From Euphorbia lathyris (taxonomy: Eukaryota; Streptophyta; Magnoliopsida; Malpighiales; Euphorbiaceae): a DNA stretch of 64,000 bases. Where the stretch lies: contig NC_088911.1 of NCBI RefSeq assembly GCF_963576675.1, forward strand, positions 77,343,256-77,407,255, written 5' to 3'. A model generated the notes under the pieces. It made no database searches. It saw only the letters and a program-made list of their open reading frames with translations, and was not told where the DNA came from. Numbering within the stretch: position 1 is the first letter of the stretch; each line of letters begins with the position of its first letter. A program made the translations under genes and the position numbers. Below are positions 23,007-34,611 of this stretch, one piece after another.

Positions 23007-24969
23007 CCGCTTAATGGTGACGTCTGCGTAAGCAATACTCGTTTCAGTATGTATGCATGATTTATATGTATGAGTCGTGGTGTGTGCATTTATTTATTTA
23101 CGGATATATAAGATAAGAAGAACAAACGTCAGTCTAATTACACGTATCACAACATCTCTCTTCCACCCTTATTCCTCCACACACTCGACGGTCCAAGTCT
23201 CTTTCCTAGGATTTTGGTTTGGGGCTCACATTGCGGTCCGGGGGACGCGTGATGCCGTCGTTTATTGCGGAAAAAAGTAAATCATCCATCAGACAATACA
23301 GTTCGTTTTGACGTATCCACGTTCAGTGACTAAGATATCGACCAAATGGATTGTCCTTTCGAATAACTCGTCTTTCGTTATTTCGCGAGATGCATTAGTT
23401 TGGGTTTTGATTCCCTTTTAAGCGTATCTCGGATTTAGACGTGGTACGAGTTATTCTTCTGGTTCAATCGTTCGTTATTGACAATGACTCGTTCCCTTTT
23501 ATTCGCGTGGGTTCGTGTCTCGATTTTTGGATTACGACGGGATCTTTTGGATCTATCGAGAGACGTAACCACGTGTTTATTTAGTGATGAAATCACTTTT
23601 TGGATTTTATTTTAGGGAACGGACTCATCGCGTAACGTGTTTGTTTTTAGCGTCAAGAATCTGCTTGCTCGTTTTAGCTATGTGAAAAGACGGCGAGTCT
23701 TTATTTGAGCGCACGGTAATCTTTCGGCTAGCAACAAGTTTTCATTTCTTCAAATTTACGGGATATATCATCCTAGCGTGGTTATAGAAAATCAACGTCT
23801 CGTTAAATTGCATGCTTATTCGAAGCAGGGATATTACCATTCTTTTTCAGTTAGGCACGAGTCAAGCAAACACGCAGATCGGGCCATACTTCTTGTAGTT
23901 TTGGTAACGGTCGAAATGATCGAGCCATTAATCAAACCCACAGTCTCGTCCATATAGCGCAATTATGCGGTTTTAGCTTAATTCGGCTTTATGATTTTAA
24001 ACGGCGTATATACCGGCTCGAGGCACGTATTTAACGGCATTGGTTCATTTTCTTTAACTACCCTCGGGATGGATATACATCGTAGATACAGAATGACTTT
24101 GGTCGTTTGTTTATTTTTGCTTTTCTTTTATTTTCTTAGTCACTTTTTGCGGATACGTCCATTTCTCTTTTAGAACAACGCAAGGCATAACGTAAGAGCT
24201 CGTCTTTTATTCGGAAGGGATGGGCCATGTTTGCAAAACTCTTTACGTTACAACGGGGTCGTTCAAAACAGAAATGTTCTTCGTTTTCGTTTCGTCATAA
24301 TTTCGCTTTATCCCAACGTATTTAAAGAATGTGAATAACGGCTATCGTTAATATAGTCTTTTGAATCGAGCTATAACTATCCTTAATATCAAACCGATTT
24401 GAACTAATACGTGCTTACGTCACAATGCATTTCCTGAACATGTGCCTTATTCGAGACACGGAAAGGGACCAGGCGGGTCGCACAAGTTCATTCATACGAG
24501 ATGACTAAGTCGTCTTTAGTTCGAATCGTTTCGATGCTTCGGGGTAGTTTGTATATCGATTTAAGAGTACATATTAACGCATCGCTTCATTTCCTTTACA
24601 TATTTTTAGGATTAGACACGTATCATGGCAATTTGAAAACACAAACTGATTCATTCATCACATCAAAAATAGTAATGGGTAATCCTATGGCAACTTCTAA
24701 GGCTACTATATGCTGACATGGCTGATCGCGGGACCTCACATGATCGCACAAATTCGCCCCTAACGAATGGATGGGGACCCTTTGGCGCCTTACTGTAAGG
24801 GGGAACTTACACTAGCCTCTTTCGAGCGACGAATGGACTCTCGCTAGAGGTTTCGCGGAAATTACCCAAAAGGTTTGCAATAATGCGTATGAATGCATAC
24901 GAAAAGAAATAATACGATCCGTCCCCGTTAAGGGCTTAATACACGCCTTCCGGAATCAAATTTCTCGCT
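23007..24969 (-). other. Tat 5' leader, non-coding
   Basis: About 2 kb between the primer binding site and gag hold no convincing reading frame on either strand. The region is rich in cgtt, ttcg and acgt words. Short open frames at 23077, 23991 and 24501 on the plus strand show no recognisable protein and are taken as chance. Confidence 0.6.
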
Positions 24970-24987
24970 TCCCCAGCAGAGTGGCCA
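24970..24987 (-). promoter_or_regulatory. Tat primer binding site
   Basis: On the minus strand, two bases after the 5' LTR, the sequence reads TGGCCACTCTGCTGGGGA, which has the form of the tRNA-complementary priming site used by Tat/Ogre elements. It confirms that the right LTR is the 5' one. The tRNA species (probably Arg type) was not checked against tRNA sequences. Confidence 0.7.
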
Positions 24988-24989
24988 CT

Positions 24990-27633
24990 TATTAGACAAG
25001 GTGCCGAACGGCCTCGCCCGGGCGGACCGGGGGGTGGACACCTCATGGCGACGTAAGCGGTGATTGGCACCGAAAGCAACCAATCGTGGAATCAAGCTGC
25101 TCGGCAGGACCGGAGCTCGGAGATATGGAAGAGTCGCCACCCACGAATGGGAAAATGAACACCGATCCCTTACGGGAGACCGGTGAGGGTTCGGGAAACT
25201 TAGGTACGAGCCGAGAAGGTTAGCTCCTTTCCGGAGAAAGGCTACTAAGCACCCCGACATCGCCCGGTTATGAACCACCGGCCTCCTACTCAGCGTGTTA
25301 GGCGATAACGGAGTAATCGCATATTTCTTTAAGTTTAAAATTCATTTGAAACCTTTTCTTTCTCGCTTTGAAAACCGTTTTGAGCATGTTATTCGAAAGC
25401 CATTTTAGTAAAGAATCACCCATTTTGCATAAATTTAAAGTATATAGGAGAGAGAGGGGGAGAAGAAAGAATTGATTTATTCACAGTGTGATTTTATGGT
25501 TTAGACTATACACTAACTCTAAGCTAATCTCATTCCCCAAAAACGAGTTTATTTACATGGTTCGTACCTTAATCGTCGTTGGAACGATTTAGGCACGTTT
25601 CAAAACCCCGTTAATGACGTTCACTCGAATCGCCGTTGGAACGACTCGAGCGTTTGAAAACGTTGAGCAAACATTTTTAATCTAAAAGCGTGATTAAGCA
25701 TACAAGTCAATTTATTTTGTACAAAAACCATTTAATTAGGAAAACAATTCAAAACTTCATTATTCACAAAAGCAATTTTAATTACAAGGTTCGCTTAATC
25801 CGTAGGTTTTAACACGTGATGCTTTAAGAAACGGTTTAAAGTGATAAGAAAGTCTTTTATTTACCTTAGGAACTTCTTAACAAATTAGGTTTAAATAAGC
25901 AAATTAAACTCTCTTTTTTATGATTTATGTCCCCTTTCCACTCAATTGAACCTTACTTGAATATATGTACAAGAATGAACCATTTAAATCCCCCAAAATT
26001 CACCAAGTAAAACAAACTTGAAATATGTACATTAAAGTCCAAAAAATGAAGTGAATATACATATATACATATATATATTTTTATCTAAAAATAAGGATAT
26101 AGTTTAAAAGATAAGTAAAAGATACTAAATATATGCATAATAATGATAATACAAAATACTAAGTATAATACATTTTTATCCTACAAAAAAAACATATGAA
26201 AATAATGGGCAAAATCCATAAATAGAAAATAACATTTATCTCAAAATAGTTTTACATAATAAATATATAAAAAACAACTTCCACTCTAAATAATAGCTAA
26301 TATAGCTTAAATGAGCCCAAAACTATATGTATATATACAAATATAATGCTTTACAAAACCAAATCAAAAAGGATTAAATTCCCAATGTGAAATATAAGCT
26401 ATATAATACATATTTAAGGGTTATAGGACTCAAAAATAATTTTTATGAATATGCTACATAATTAAATATATATATATATATATATATATACAAGTATAAA
26501 TATCAAAAAGTTGAGAAAAGAGGGTTAAAAGGGCAATTTTTGGATTCCAGCAGATTACCGACGGAAAATCCGTCGCTAATCTGCTGTTAGTGACAGAAAA
26601 GGGAGAATATCAACAGCAGTCCCTATATTATCCAGATTTGTTCAAACACTTTAAATTAGATCTATTCTATCGTTTTGGACCTCCGAACTATCCAAATTGG
26701 ATCATAGTCTATAACGGAGACTCCTAAAACGATGTTTTATTTCAAAACGTTATTTAGAAACATTTTCAAAAACTTATAATTACAACGTTTTTTAATCCCA
26801 AACTACCTTTGAATCGGATCACGGTTCGTATTGGGATGTTAAAACGAGGTTTTTATTTCAAAACCAAAACGAACATTTATTTAATACGGGACGAGAATTG
26901 AATAAATACGAGAGAATAAATAAACGTGATAAATAAATGAATAAAATAAAGACTACAAATAAATAAATAAATAAAATAATTAAAATAAATAACATGAGTC
27001 AGGTCCTCGGATAATACCTCAAGATCGGTATTGACAGTTGAAGTCGGTTGATTCCACGAATCGTGATTTTCCGGTGTTTTTTGTGTTTTTGGTAAAATTT
27101 TAACTTTTAGGAAATTCGGATTTTTTAGGAAAAAAAATGTTTTTTCCCAAAAAAAATAACTTTCTCTCTCTAAAAAATGTTTTAGAGTGAGAAGCTCCAA
27201 AAAATCCCCCCCTTAATGCATGGGGATCCGTGCCTTTTATAGGCACGGATCCCAAAAAAATTTGTCGGACTACGCCCAAAATATTTTTGGCCTACGCCCA
27301 AAATGTTGGGCGGATGCCCAACTTGCGTTGGGCGCGCGCCCCACCTACATTGGGCGCTCGCCCCACGTCGTTGGGCGCTCGCCCAATGGCTGTCGGGCGC
27401 GCGCGCCCAGCGGCCGTCAGGCGCGCGTCCAACTGTCGTTGGGCGCGCGCCGACTGCCGCTAGGTGCTCGCACCACGTCGCTGAGCACTCGCGAGCCGTC
27501 CACTCGACGACCGCAACTCCTACTGACCTCTCATTTTTTTTATTGTATTTTTTGCTTTAAAACTCCCGGAACCAACCGATTCAACCGTCTTGTTACATGT
27601 TTTCGTCACAGGTCCTTCGACTCGGTGTCTACA
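24990..27633 (-). repeat. Tat 5' LTR (right copy, 2644 bp)
   Basis: It is colinear with the left LTR. The terminal dinucleotide TG has become TA at 24990-24991, while the other terminus keeps ...GTCTACA. It has a shorter (TA)n run at 26465-26490 and a contracted GC-rich array at 27290-27470, and it contains a block at 27210-27290 (gcacggatcc-type inverted repeat around 27222-27250) not found at the matching place in the left LTR. The minus frame at 24928-25278 lies inside this LTR and mirrors one at 7322-7666; neither is a gene. Confidence 0.9.
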
Positions 27634-27750
27634 GCTGTGCTGACCAAAACTGAGTTAACTAACTCAAGAAAACATATTAAGTCAGCTTAATTAAAACGAA
27701 AAAGTTATATTAGTTCCTATCCCCTTGGAACTAATCATATGGGACCAACA
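27634..27750 (+). repeat. SIRE 3' LTR, right part after the Tat insertion
   Basis: It begins with the second copy of the target duplication gctgt (27634-27638), then continues with sequence colinear with the solo LTR at 33970-34088, and ends in gggaccaaca, the standard end of this LTR family. This fixes the end of the first SIRE element at 27750. Confidence 0.9.
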
Positions 27751-30690
27751 AGATCTTCCACGCGTACTCTTTGATGATTTTTGAGACAGTCTAACCATTC
27801 ATAAACCTACCGCTTCAACTGCGGGGTATGATAGATTATATGTAAATAGTTAGTCAAAGATATTTTGTTATCTTCTGTTTTAGGTTAGCATACGTTAGAA
27901 TCATTTAGTCAAATTAGTTCCTATTTTGTAGCCTAACATTACGTAGCAAATGATGTATATTAACCTCCTCAATCAATGATACCTCCTCAATCAATGATAA
28001 TAGCACGACAAATATTATCTTACAATTCTCATTATTGTTGTGTATTTTTTTTAAATCAAAACTTCATTAAATTAAATCTAAAACCAATACATCCATAAGA
28101 AAAAGAGGTGGGCATTCCTACACTCTACGAACAGACACAAAAACTACCGTCTTAATTAAACAATGAGATGCATAATTCGCTGACAATTTGACATAAAAGA
28201 TTAATATATTATCTAACTCTTTAATGAAATTGACACGCTCCTAAACCACATCGGCCAAATACGATAAATAATGAGACGATTTATTAATGGCTTGAACAAC
28301 CGAAAGACAATCCTAAACTACCACATTACTTTTATCTGACAATTTAATACACGGTAGTGCTTCTCGAGTTGCTATTACCTCTGCCATAATTGGTTTGGTA
28401 CATCCTGAAATAGAAGAATGATGAGCATATATAAGCATCGCACATCTAAATCTCGAAGGAGAAAACCAATTAACCTATAGTCTTCTTCTTTAGAAGATAG
28501 TCTTAATAGGGTAAAATTTTCAAATCCTTGTGTTGATTTAATTCTTTCATAGTGCGAATAGCTGAGCTAGTAAAACTTTTTATAGTGGAACTAGGAAACC
28601 AAGAAAGCTTTATTTTTCAATCCTTGAACCTTTCATCCAACAGTTTTGTTTTCTAGAAGTCAAGTTTAATGCACATTTTACAACCCAAAACCATTAAAAT
28701 TAATTAGGAATTAACTTTCTTGACACGTCCATACTAATTCCACACGAGTCAAAATTGAAATAGGCATATTCGAAAAATATAGCCAACAGTAAGAAAATTT
28801 GGTTCCTTTTGAAACTTGATTCAATTGATTCAGTGGACTAAGTAGAAGCTTCACTACTGGATAAATTCAAGTATTAGATCACAATCTATATACATTCTAA
28901 TCACAGTATAAATATCAATTTGATTATAAAATGGTTTAATGATATTGATTAATGATTTTTTTATGTCAAACATTTGATATTTCACTATTTATTTAGTGTG
29001 ATTCAACCACGTTTATTAATTGTTTAGGAAAATTTTCAAAATTCGTTCCCTACATATCAATATGCTTCCGCTCTAAATCCTTAAATGCGCACATAACGGA
29101 AACATGAAAATAATTAATAAAAAATATAAAGGAAGACCCCAAAACAAACAGGGATCTAGAAACGAAATATTGAAAAAAGAAACATTTTACAAATTATAGT
29201 TGGACATTTCTGGGCCTTCTAATCCGCACTCCAGGTCTCTATGATTCGCCATTCTGGCCAATTTACATCATGATAATGTTCAATTTAAAACTGTAAGTTA
29301 AATATTTTAACTTATCAAAATAAGTTAAGTATTTAAAACTATAAGTTAAATATTTTAATTTATCAAAATAAGTTATTCAATTTAATTAAATATTTTAAGT
29401 GGTTGAACAATTGAGGTTATCAAACTACTTAATGTAAATAAGTGTTTTTTTTTTTTTTTGAAGAAAATGTAAATAAGTGTTTAAACTATTAAATTAAGTG
29501 ATTTTGATGGTTATCAAAGAAGGTCTTCAAGTAGATTAGAAATGAATAAATGGGAAAAAACCTTCAAGAAAATGAAGTTTTAATTTATATTTAACATAAA
29601 TATATTAGTTGGGCTAGTTGGGTTTGTATTGAGAATTAATTCCGATAGTTGGCCCAATTCAATTCAAGTCCGATCTAAATATAGTGCGCATTAGATTAGA
29701 TTTGGACAAATGAATTATATATTAATACATTTGTTGCCTCTTATACTTGGACAAAACTTCTATTGTCCCGTTGACTTTCAAAAGTAAGAGACACTCTCCA
29801 CCACGAGTCAAAATGCTCGCCATGTGTAAAAAAATATTAAATAAATAAATAATTAGAAATTTTACGGTTAAAGTTTTTGAGTTATTGAATGTAATTAGAT
29901 AAGAATATATGTTATTGAAAGCAACCAGATAAGAATATATAGTTATTGAATGTAATTGAACAAAAATAAGGAATCATTTGGATTTTTTTAAAAGTCAGAG
30001 TGGGAGTTTTACACCGTACACAAGACAACAAATATATTGGGAAATTTATATGGAAATACAGTTTTTAAAAATTATTTATAACTGTGTCAAATTATTATTT
30101 GAATTATGTCAAACCAAGAAATTGATCATTTTTTTAATGAAACTGGGGACACGAAGACAGCCGACAGACATCCCAACTAGGTTGGCACTCCCGAAAGCTG
30201 CTACCTGAACCCGAATGTTATTAATAAAGAATTAAGAAATTCATCATTTTTATATATTTTAAGGACTAGAATTTATAAATTAACTAGAATATACTTTTTT
30301 AGAGTTAGAATTTATGAATTGAGATCTAAAATTTATAAATTATGACATAAAAACATACTTATTTTGTGAAATATAATAAATAATGACGTATTTAGAATTA
30401 AGTTTTGTGATATGATGTAATTATAATTTTTATAATTAATATGATTTTCACATAAAAAGTCTAAATATATTAGAGTAATTATATATTAAACTCGATTAGG
30501 GCTTAACTCGAACCCAGTATAGCACAACTGATTAACAGGTCTAGACTCGAGCGAGGTTACGCAAAAACAAAAAAAAACAAAAAACAAAAGAGTAGAAAAT
30601 TGTAAACGTTTATGAAATGTTTGGATATAGAGATGTACGAAAAGTTTTTATGTTATGTAATATATGCGTGAAAAGATTGTAATTAATTAA
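27751..30690. other. Intergenic stretch with relics
   Basis: No intact gene is seen. Apart from the RNase H relic at 28065-28460, it is AT-rich. A direct repeat of about 45 bases (taagttaaatattttaactt and a variant) lies at 29293-29385, a poly-T run at 29444-29459, and three copies of a gttattgaatgtaatt-like unit at 29880-29970. The short plus frame at 29978-30208 shows no recognisable protein. Confidence 0.6.
28065..28460 (-). pseudogene. RNase H-like (RVT_3 type) relic
   Basis: Reading the minus strand gives CAMLIYAHHSSISGCTKPIMAEVIATREALPCIKL, DCLSVVQAINKSSHYL, VNFIKELDNI, FYVKLSANYASHCL and CPPLFLMDVLVLDL, with at least three in-frame stops. This is the RNase H-like domain seen at the end of plant LINE-derived proteins, where the motifs are AEx-A-x-R-E-AL, DC-x-x-V-V and a VPPFLLDVL-type end. 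Only this domain is present; no reverse transcriptase is next to it. Confidence 0.6.
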
Positions 30691-31154
30691 GGGGGCGTTG
30701 ATGTCTTTAGGAATGGGAATGAGAATGAGAATGTGAGGGTTTCATTCCCTTTGTTCTTGTTTGTTTAGAAAAAAAAACTTATTCCCATTACTCATTTTAG
30801 ATTATGGGTTTACCCCACTTTAGGTTAAGCCCATTACCCCAGGTCATGTAGGGAATTGGATTCCCTTTACCCCATTCCTTTTGTGAATTACTATACCTAG
30901 CCACAAATTCCTACCTCTAGCCTCGGGAATTGACCGAACTACCCTTTGCCCAAAAATTGAAAAAAGACAAAACCTCTCAAGAACCCTATAGACTCTTCGT
31001 TTTGTTGATTGACCGGACTAGTTTTTGAACTCAATCATGGATGGTGACAGAGGATGAAAAGGGAAAGCCAAAATGGCACGATTTACGGTTTTTTTTGTTG
31101 ATTTACGCTTCGTTTTTGGATCTGTGGGAGGTTTTTTAAATTCGCCGGAATCGC

Positions 31155-31345
31155 AGTCGGGCATATGAACATCACGCCCGACCTGTGGTTCCGGCGTATG
31201 AACATCACGCCCGACTAGTGGTGCGGGCGTGATAGCCAAACGCCCGAACCATAGGTCGGGCGTGATGTTCATACGGCCGCACCACTGGTCGGGCGTGATG
31301 TTCATACGCCTGACCTGTGGTTCGGGCGTGATATTCATACGCTCG
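31155..31345. repeat. Left subterminal palindromic array of the PMD element
   Basis: Near-palindromic units of about 33 bases, each with gggcgtgat and a partner ...acgcc (for example gggcgtgatgttcatacg), are repeated about six times in alternating form. Because the unit is self-complementary, both strands stay open; the minus strand reads a repeated RRMNITP-x-x-x-V-GR peptide. The matching array at the right end uses the same 33-base period. Confidence 0.8.
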
Positions 31346-31842
31346 AGGGTTTTTTTTTAAATTATAGTTACATTTAAATTAATTTAGTGTAATTTGTAAT
31401 TTATAATTTATATGTTACAATTTTAGATTAATTTTAGTGTATTTTTTTTTTGTAGACGGAGCGGCCTACTATCGGGGGGAAATCCATCCCGTCATCTGCT
31501 CGTCGTCTAGATATGGACGACGAGGATGATACACCACGACATACGAGATTGTGTGGTATTGATATATCTGGTCGTAGGCGGAGAGGGGCTGCGACGGAGC
31601 AGGTGCGAAGGGGTCCGATTGTGGATCAGCCCGATATTCGTGGATCAGAGGGGCGACAGATTTTGATGATAGAGAACCTGATAGCGATTCTGTGGAGGAC
31701 TACTTAGAGGTGGTAGCCCAGGTAATGCGACAGTCTGCAGCTGGACGTGATCGTGAGGGTGAGGATGTCGTTGAGCAGCCGATCCCGGTTAGACAGCCGA
31801 CCCAGCACAGAGGAGGTCGCTTTGCAAGTACATGTATTTTTT

Positions 31843-32130
31843 AGTATAATTTTATAACTTTAGTATAATTTTATAATTTTAGTATAGTTTAGTATAATTT
31901 AATAGTTTTAGTATAAGTTTAGTATAGTTTTAGTATAATTTTAGTATAGTTTTAGTATAATTTTAGTATAATTTAATAGTTTTAGTATAATTTTAGTATA
32001 GTTTAGTATAATTTTATAAATTTAGTATAGTTTTAGTATAATTTTAGTATAATTTTATAACTTTAGGGTAATATTATAATTTTAGTATAATTTAGTAGTT
32101 TTAGTATAATTTTAGTATAATTTTATATTT
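31843..32130. repeat. ttttagtataa minisatellite in a PMD intron
   Basis: Roughly 20 or more variants of ttttagtataa/ttttagtatag (about 11-18 bases) fill almost the whole intron between 31828 and 32133. The intron acceptor is TTTGAG, just after the array. Confidence 0.9.
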
Positions 32131-32589
32131 GAGGGACTAGCAAACGTCCCAAAGCTAGTGAGGACGAGAGCTGGATTGTTAGTAGACCGGTGGATGGTGG
32201 CCCCGTTGATGGTTCCGTGATTCCTAGTTTTCTAGGACATGTTGCCTCACGGATACTGAGAGGAAAGCTTCGGTCGTTTCTGACATGCTACAACAGATCA
32301 ACAGCATGTCAGAATTTATGGGTGTGGTTTTCTGGTGCGTCACCTGAGGTAAGAATAATTTAGTTTGTCAACATTTATTGTAATTTGTAATTTTAACTAT
32401 AAACCTCAAAAACATTTAGTAATTGTATATGTGTCATTTTACAGTTGAAGGATATGATCGAGAAGACTGGGTTGTCTCACCTTCCATCTATCATGTTTAA
32501 GAACCTCGACACTCCGCTGTTGACTGCGTTCGTGGAGCGGTGGCAGCCTGATACGAACTCCTTCCACATGCCGTTCAGGGAGATGACTA

Positions 32590-34088
32590 TGTTGAAACAC
32601 CTTTCCACAAGATTTTGATTTGACAAAATCATTTAAGTTTAATCCATGATTAAGAGACAATTAAATTTAAGTGCTTTGATTTAATTGTACTAATTCGTTT
32701 GTTCAATATTGAGTATAAACATAAATGCAAAAGGAAATAAAAATTAAGACAGGACAAAATCAGCATGAGAACACAACACAAGCTAAGTGAAGAGCAACTC
32801 AGCACAAGAGAAGATAAGTCATCTTCAAAACAAACAGCTTAAGAATGAAGCTGATCAAAGAAGCTGAGTGGAACGAAGCTCAGCATAAAAGAAGTCTGCT
32901 TCAGAACTAGATCTTACAGAACGAAACTGACCATGGAAGTTGAGTGAAAAAGAACTCAGTATGAGATTTGGTGACAATCAAAGACAATGACTATCGAAGT
33001 GAAGCTGAATGATCTTCAGGACAGCATGAATGATCCGTTAGCTAAAAGACAAATCCGACAACTGTCTGCACCAATAATTGAAGCCTTGGAATTACACAAA
33101 AGTCAAATTCCGAGATGCATGGATCAACTGTTCGTTGCTATAAGATAAACTGCCACAAGAAGACAAAGCCTGTAGGAAGAAGACAAGCCTGACATCTGAA
33201 GAAATCAGAAAACAAGATTGGCCTGCACATCTGAAGCTGACCAGAAGGTTGTCCCCCAAAAGAGCCGTTTTGGATTCAACGGACAAATCAAATTCAAATC
33301 ATTTGATCATCAAAATACAACTATAAAAGGACAAGCAATCCTCTTGGATCATTGCCAATCGATACAGAAAAATACAAGTGAGAAAGATACAAATTCAAAG
33401 CACTCAAAAACAAGAAAGAGATCTTACACCAACTTTCTATTCCTTGTGTAAATGCTAGATTGATTGTCTGTAATCATCTAAAGTGTTCTTTATCTGAAAA
33501 AGAACAATTTTATTTTCAATTGTAATATTGAGAGTGTTGTGCTGAGTACTCGGTATTAAGTACTCAGTGGTAGAGAAATCTAGGTGCTAGGTTGTAGCAC
33601 TTAGTATGAGTTGAGTAGACGAATAGAGGAAGGTACTCTTGCATATTCAACTGCCTTGTAACCGGTTTGTGCTCTACCTTTAAAGAGCTCAGTATTGGAT
33701 TCTAAAAGCCCGGAGGAGTCTAGGGAGTGAACGTAGGCGGAGAGGCCGAACCAGGATAAGTCATACTGAGTAATTTCTAACTCTCTTAATATATATATAT
33801 GTGCATGTGTTGCTTGTTATATTTACTCAGCATATAAACTGTTTAAAGCTGACACTGAGTAAATTAGAGTGCTGAGTTGGAAGATGACCACAAAAGTGTC
33901 AATTCCCAACTCACAAGTGAAACAATCTTAGTCAACATCTGACTAAAGCTGTCTCACATTAAGATCGGCCAAGCTGACCAAAGCTGAGTTAATAAACTCA
34001 CTAAAATTATCAAGTCAGCAAGATTAATTAGCGAAAAAGTTACATTAGTTCCTAACCCCCCCTTGGAACTAATCACATGGGACCAACA
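32590..34088 (+). mobile_element. Solo LTR of the SIRE family (1499 bp)
   Basis: It starts TGTTGAAACACC and ends gggaccaaca, with no internal domain attached. It is preceded by gacta (32585-32589). The base after it reads ggcta, but the duplicated copy at 40099-40103 still reads gacta, so the target duplication is gacta and copy A has mutated. A TATA box CTATAAAAGG lies at 33321-33330. It splits the PMD codon for the isoleucine after EMT. Such solo LTRs arise from recombination between the two LTRs. Confidence 0.95.
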
Positions 34089-34452
34089 GGCTATCCAACT
34101 GCATGATGTGTGGCAGATTCTTCGTATCCCGATCGACGGTGCGATGGTGTCCGAGTCTCCCACTACTGAGCGGCTACCCACCGATCTGACGAGGATGCTC
34201 CACTCATTAAGAGGGAGATGGATGAGTTTATGACGAACTAAATGTCGTTATTATATGTACTCTTTTATTACATTTTAACACTTTTGATATTATATGTACT
34301 CTTTTATTTTTATTAATTTTTATTTTAATGTTTATGTTGTTAAATTTTATTTGTTAAAGGGTAATCCGAGTTAAAATGCCGTAATTTTTATTTCTAAATG
34401 GTTAATTCGAGTTAACCACAATCATCAACAAATTTTTTTTGGGATTTATTCA

Positions 34453-34611
34453 TGCGGGCGTGAGGTAATCACGCCTCACCACAGGGTGAGGCGTGAGGCT
34501 ATCACGCCTCACCGTAGGTGCGGACGTGATAGCCTCACGCCTCACCCTGTGGTGAGGCGTGATTACCTCACGCCTCACCATGTGGTGAGGCGTGATTACC
34601 TCACGTCCGCG
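34453..34611. repeat. Right subterminal palindromic array of the PMD element
   Basis: About 160 bases of gaggcgtgat / atcacgcctc units with a 33-base period. Both strands read a repeated R-R-x-x-x-TPHxV peptide. Copy B (40465-40590) has fewer units, so the array changed length after duplication. Confidence 0.85.

Larger units (their letters stand above)
7336..27633 (-). mobile_element. Tat/Ogre-type Gypsy retrotransposon, 20.3 kb
   Basis: Two long direct repeats (7336-10165 and 24990-27633) begin TGTTAGAC or TATTAGAC and end GTCTACA, and are flanked by a perfect 5-bp duplication, gctgt. All pol coding is on the minus strand, so the right repeat is the 5' LTR. Going along the minus strand, the parts are a primer binding site at 24987, a 2 kb leader, gag, RT, RNase H, a second archaeal-type RNase H, integrase, a 6.5 kb 3' region with an antisense PMD gene and a 39-bp array, a polypurine tract, and the 3' LTR. 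The second RNase H, the long 3' region and the large LTRs are hallmarks of the Tat lineage. Coding frames carry several nonsense codons, so this copy cannot move unaided. Confidence 0.93.
31513..34233 (+). pseudogene. PMD gene in the PIF-like element, split by a solo LTR
   Basis: Exons can be followed: 31513-31827 (acidic N-terminus, with one frameshift near 31653), 32134-32348 (SKRPKASEDESW, HVASRILRGKLRSFLTC, VWFSGASPE) and 32445-32589, which continues at 34089 after the inserted LTR. Splices keep phase (A|GG; GAG|TTG). The joined protein contains the PMD signature LKDMIEKTGLSHLPSIMFKNLD, TAFVERWQPDTNSFHMPF, REMT, then QLHDVWQILRIPIDGAMVSE, and soon reaches a stop. Most of the usual PMD length (about 300 residues or more) is missing after DGAMVSE, so there is an internal deletion. 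The copy at 40099-40255 has TGG where this one has TGA at 34231. Confidence 0.75.
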
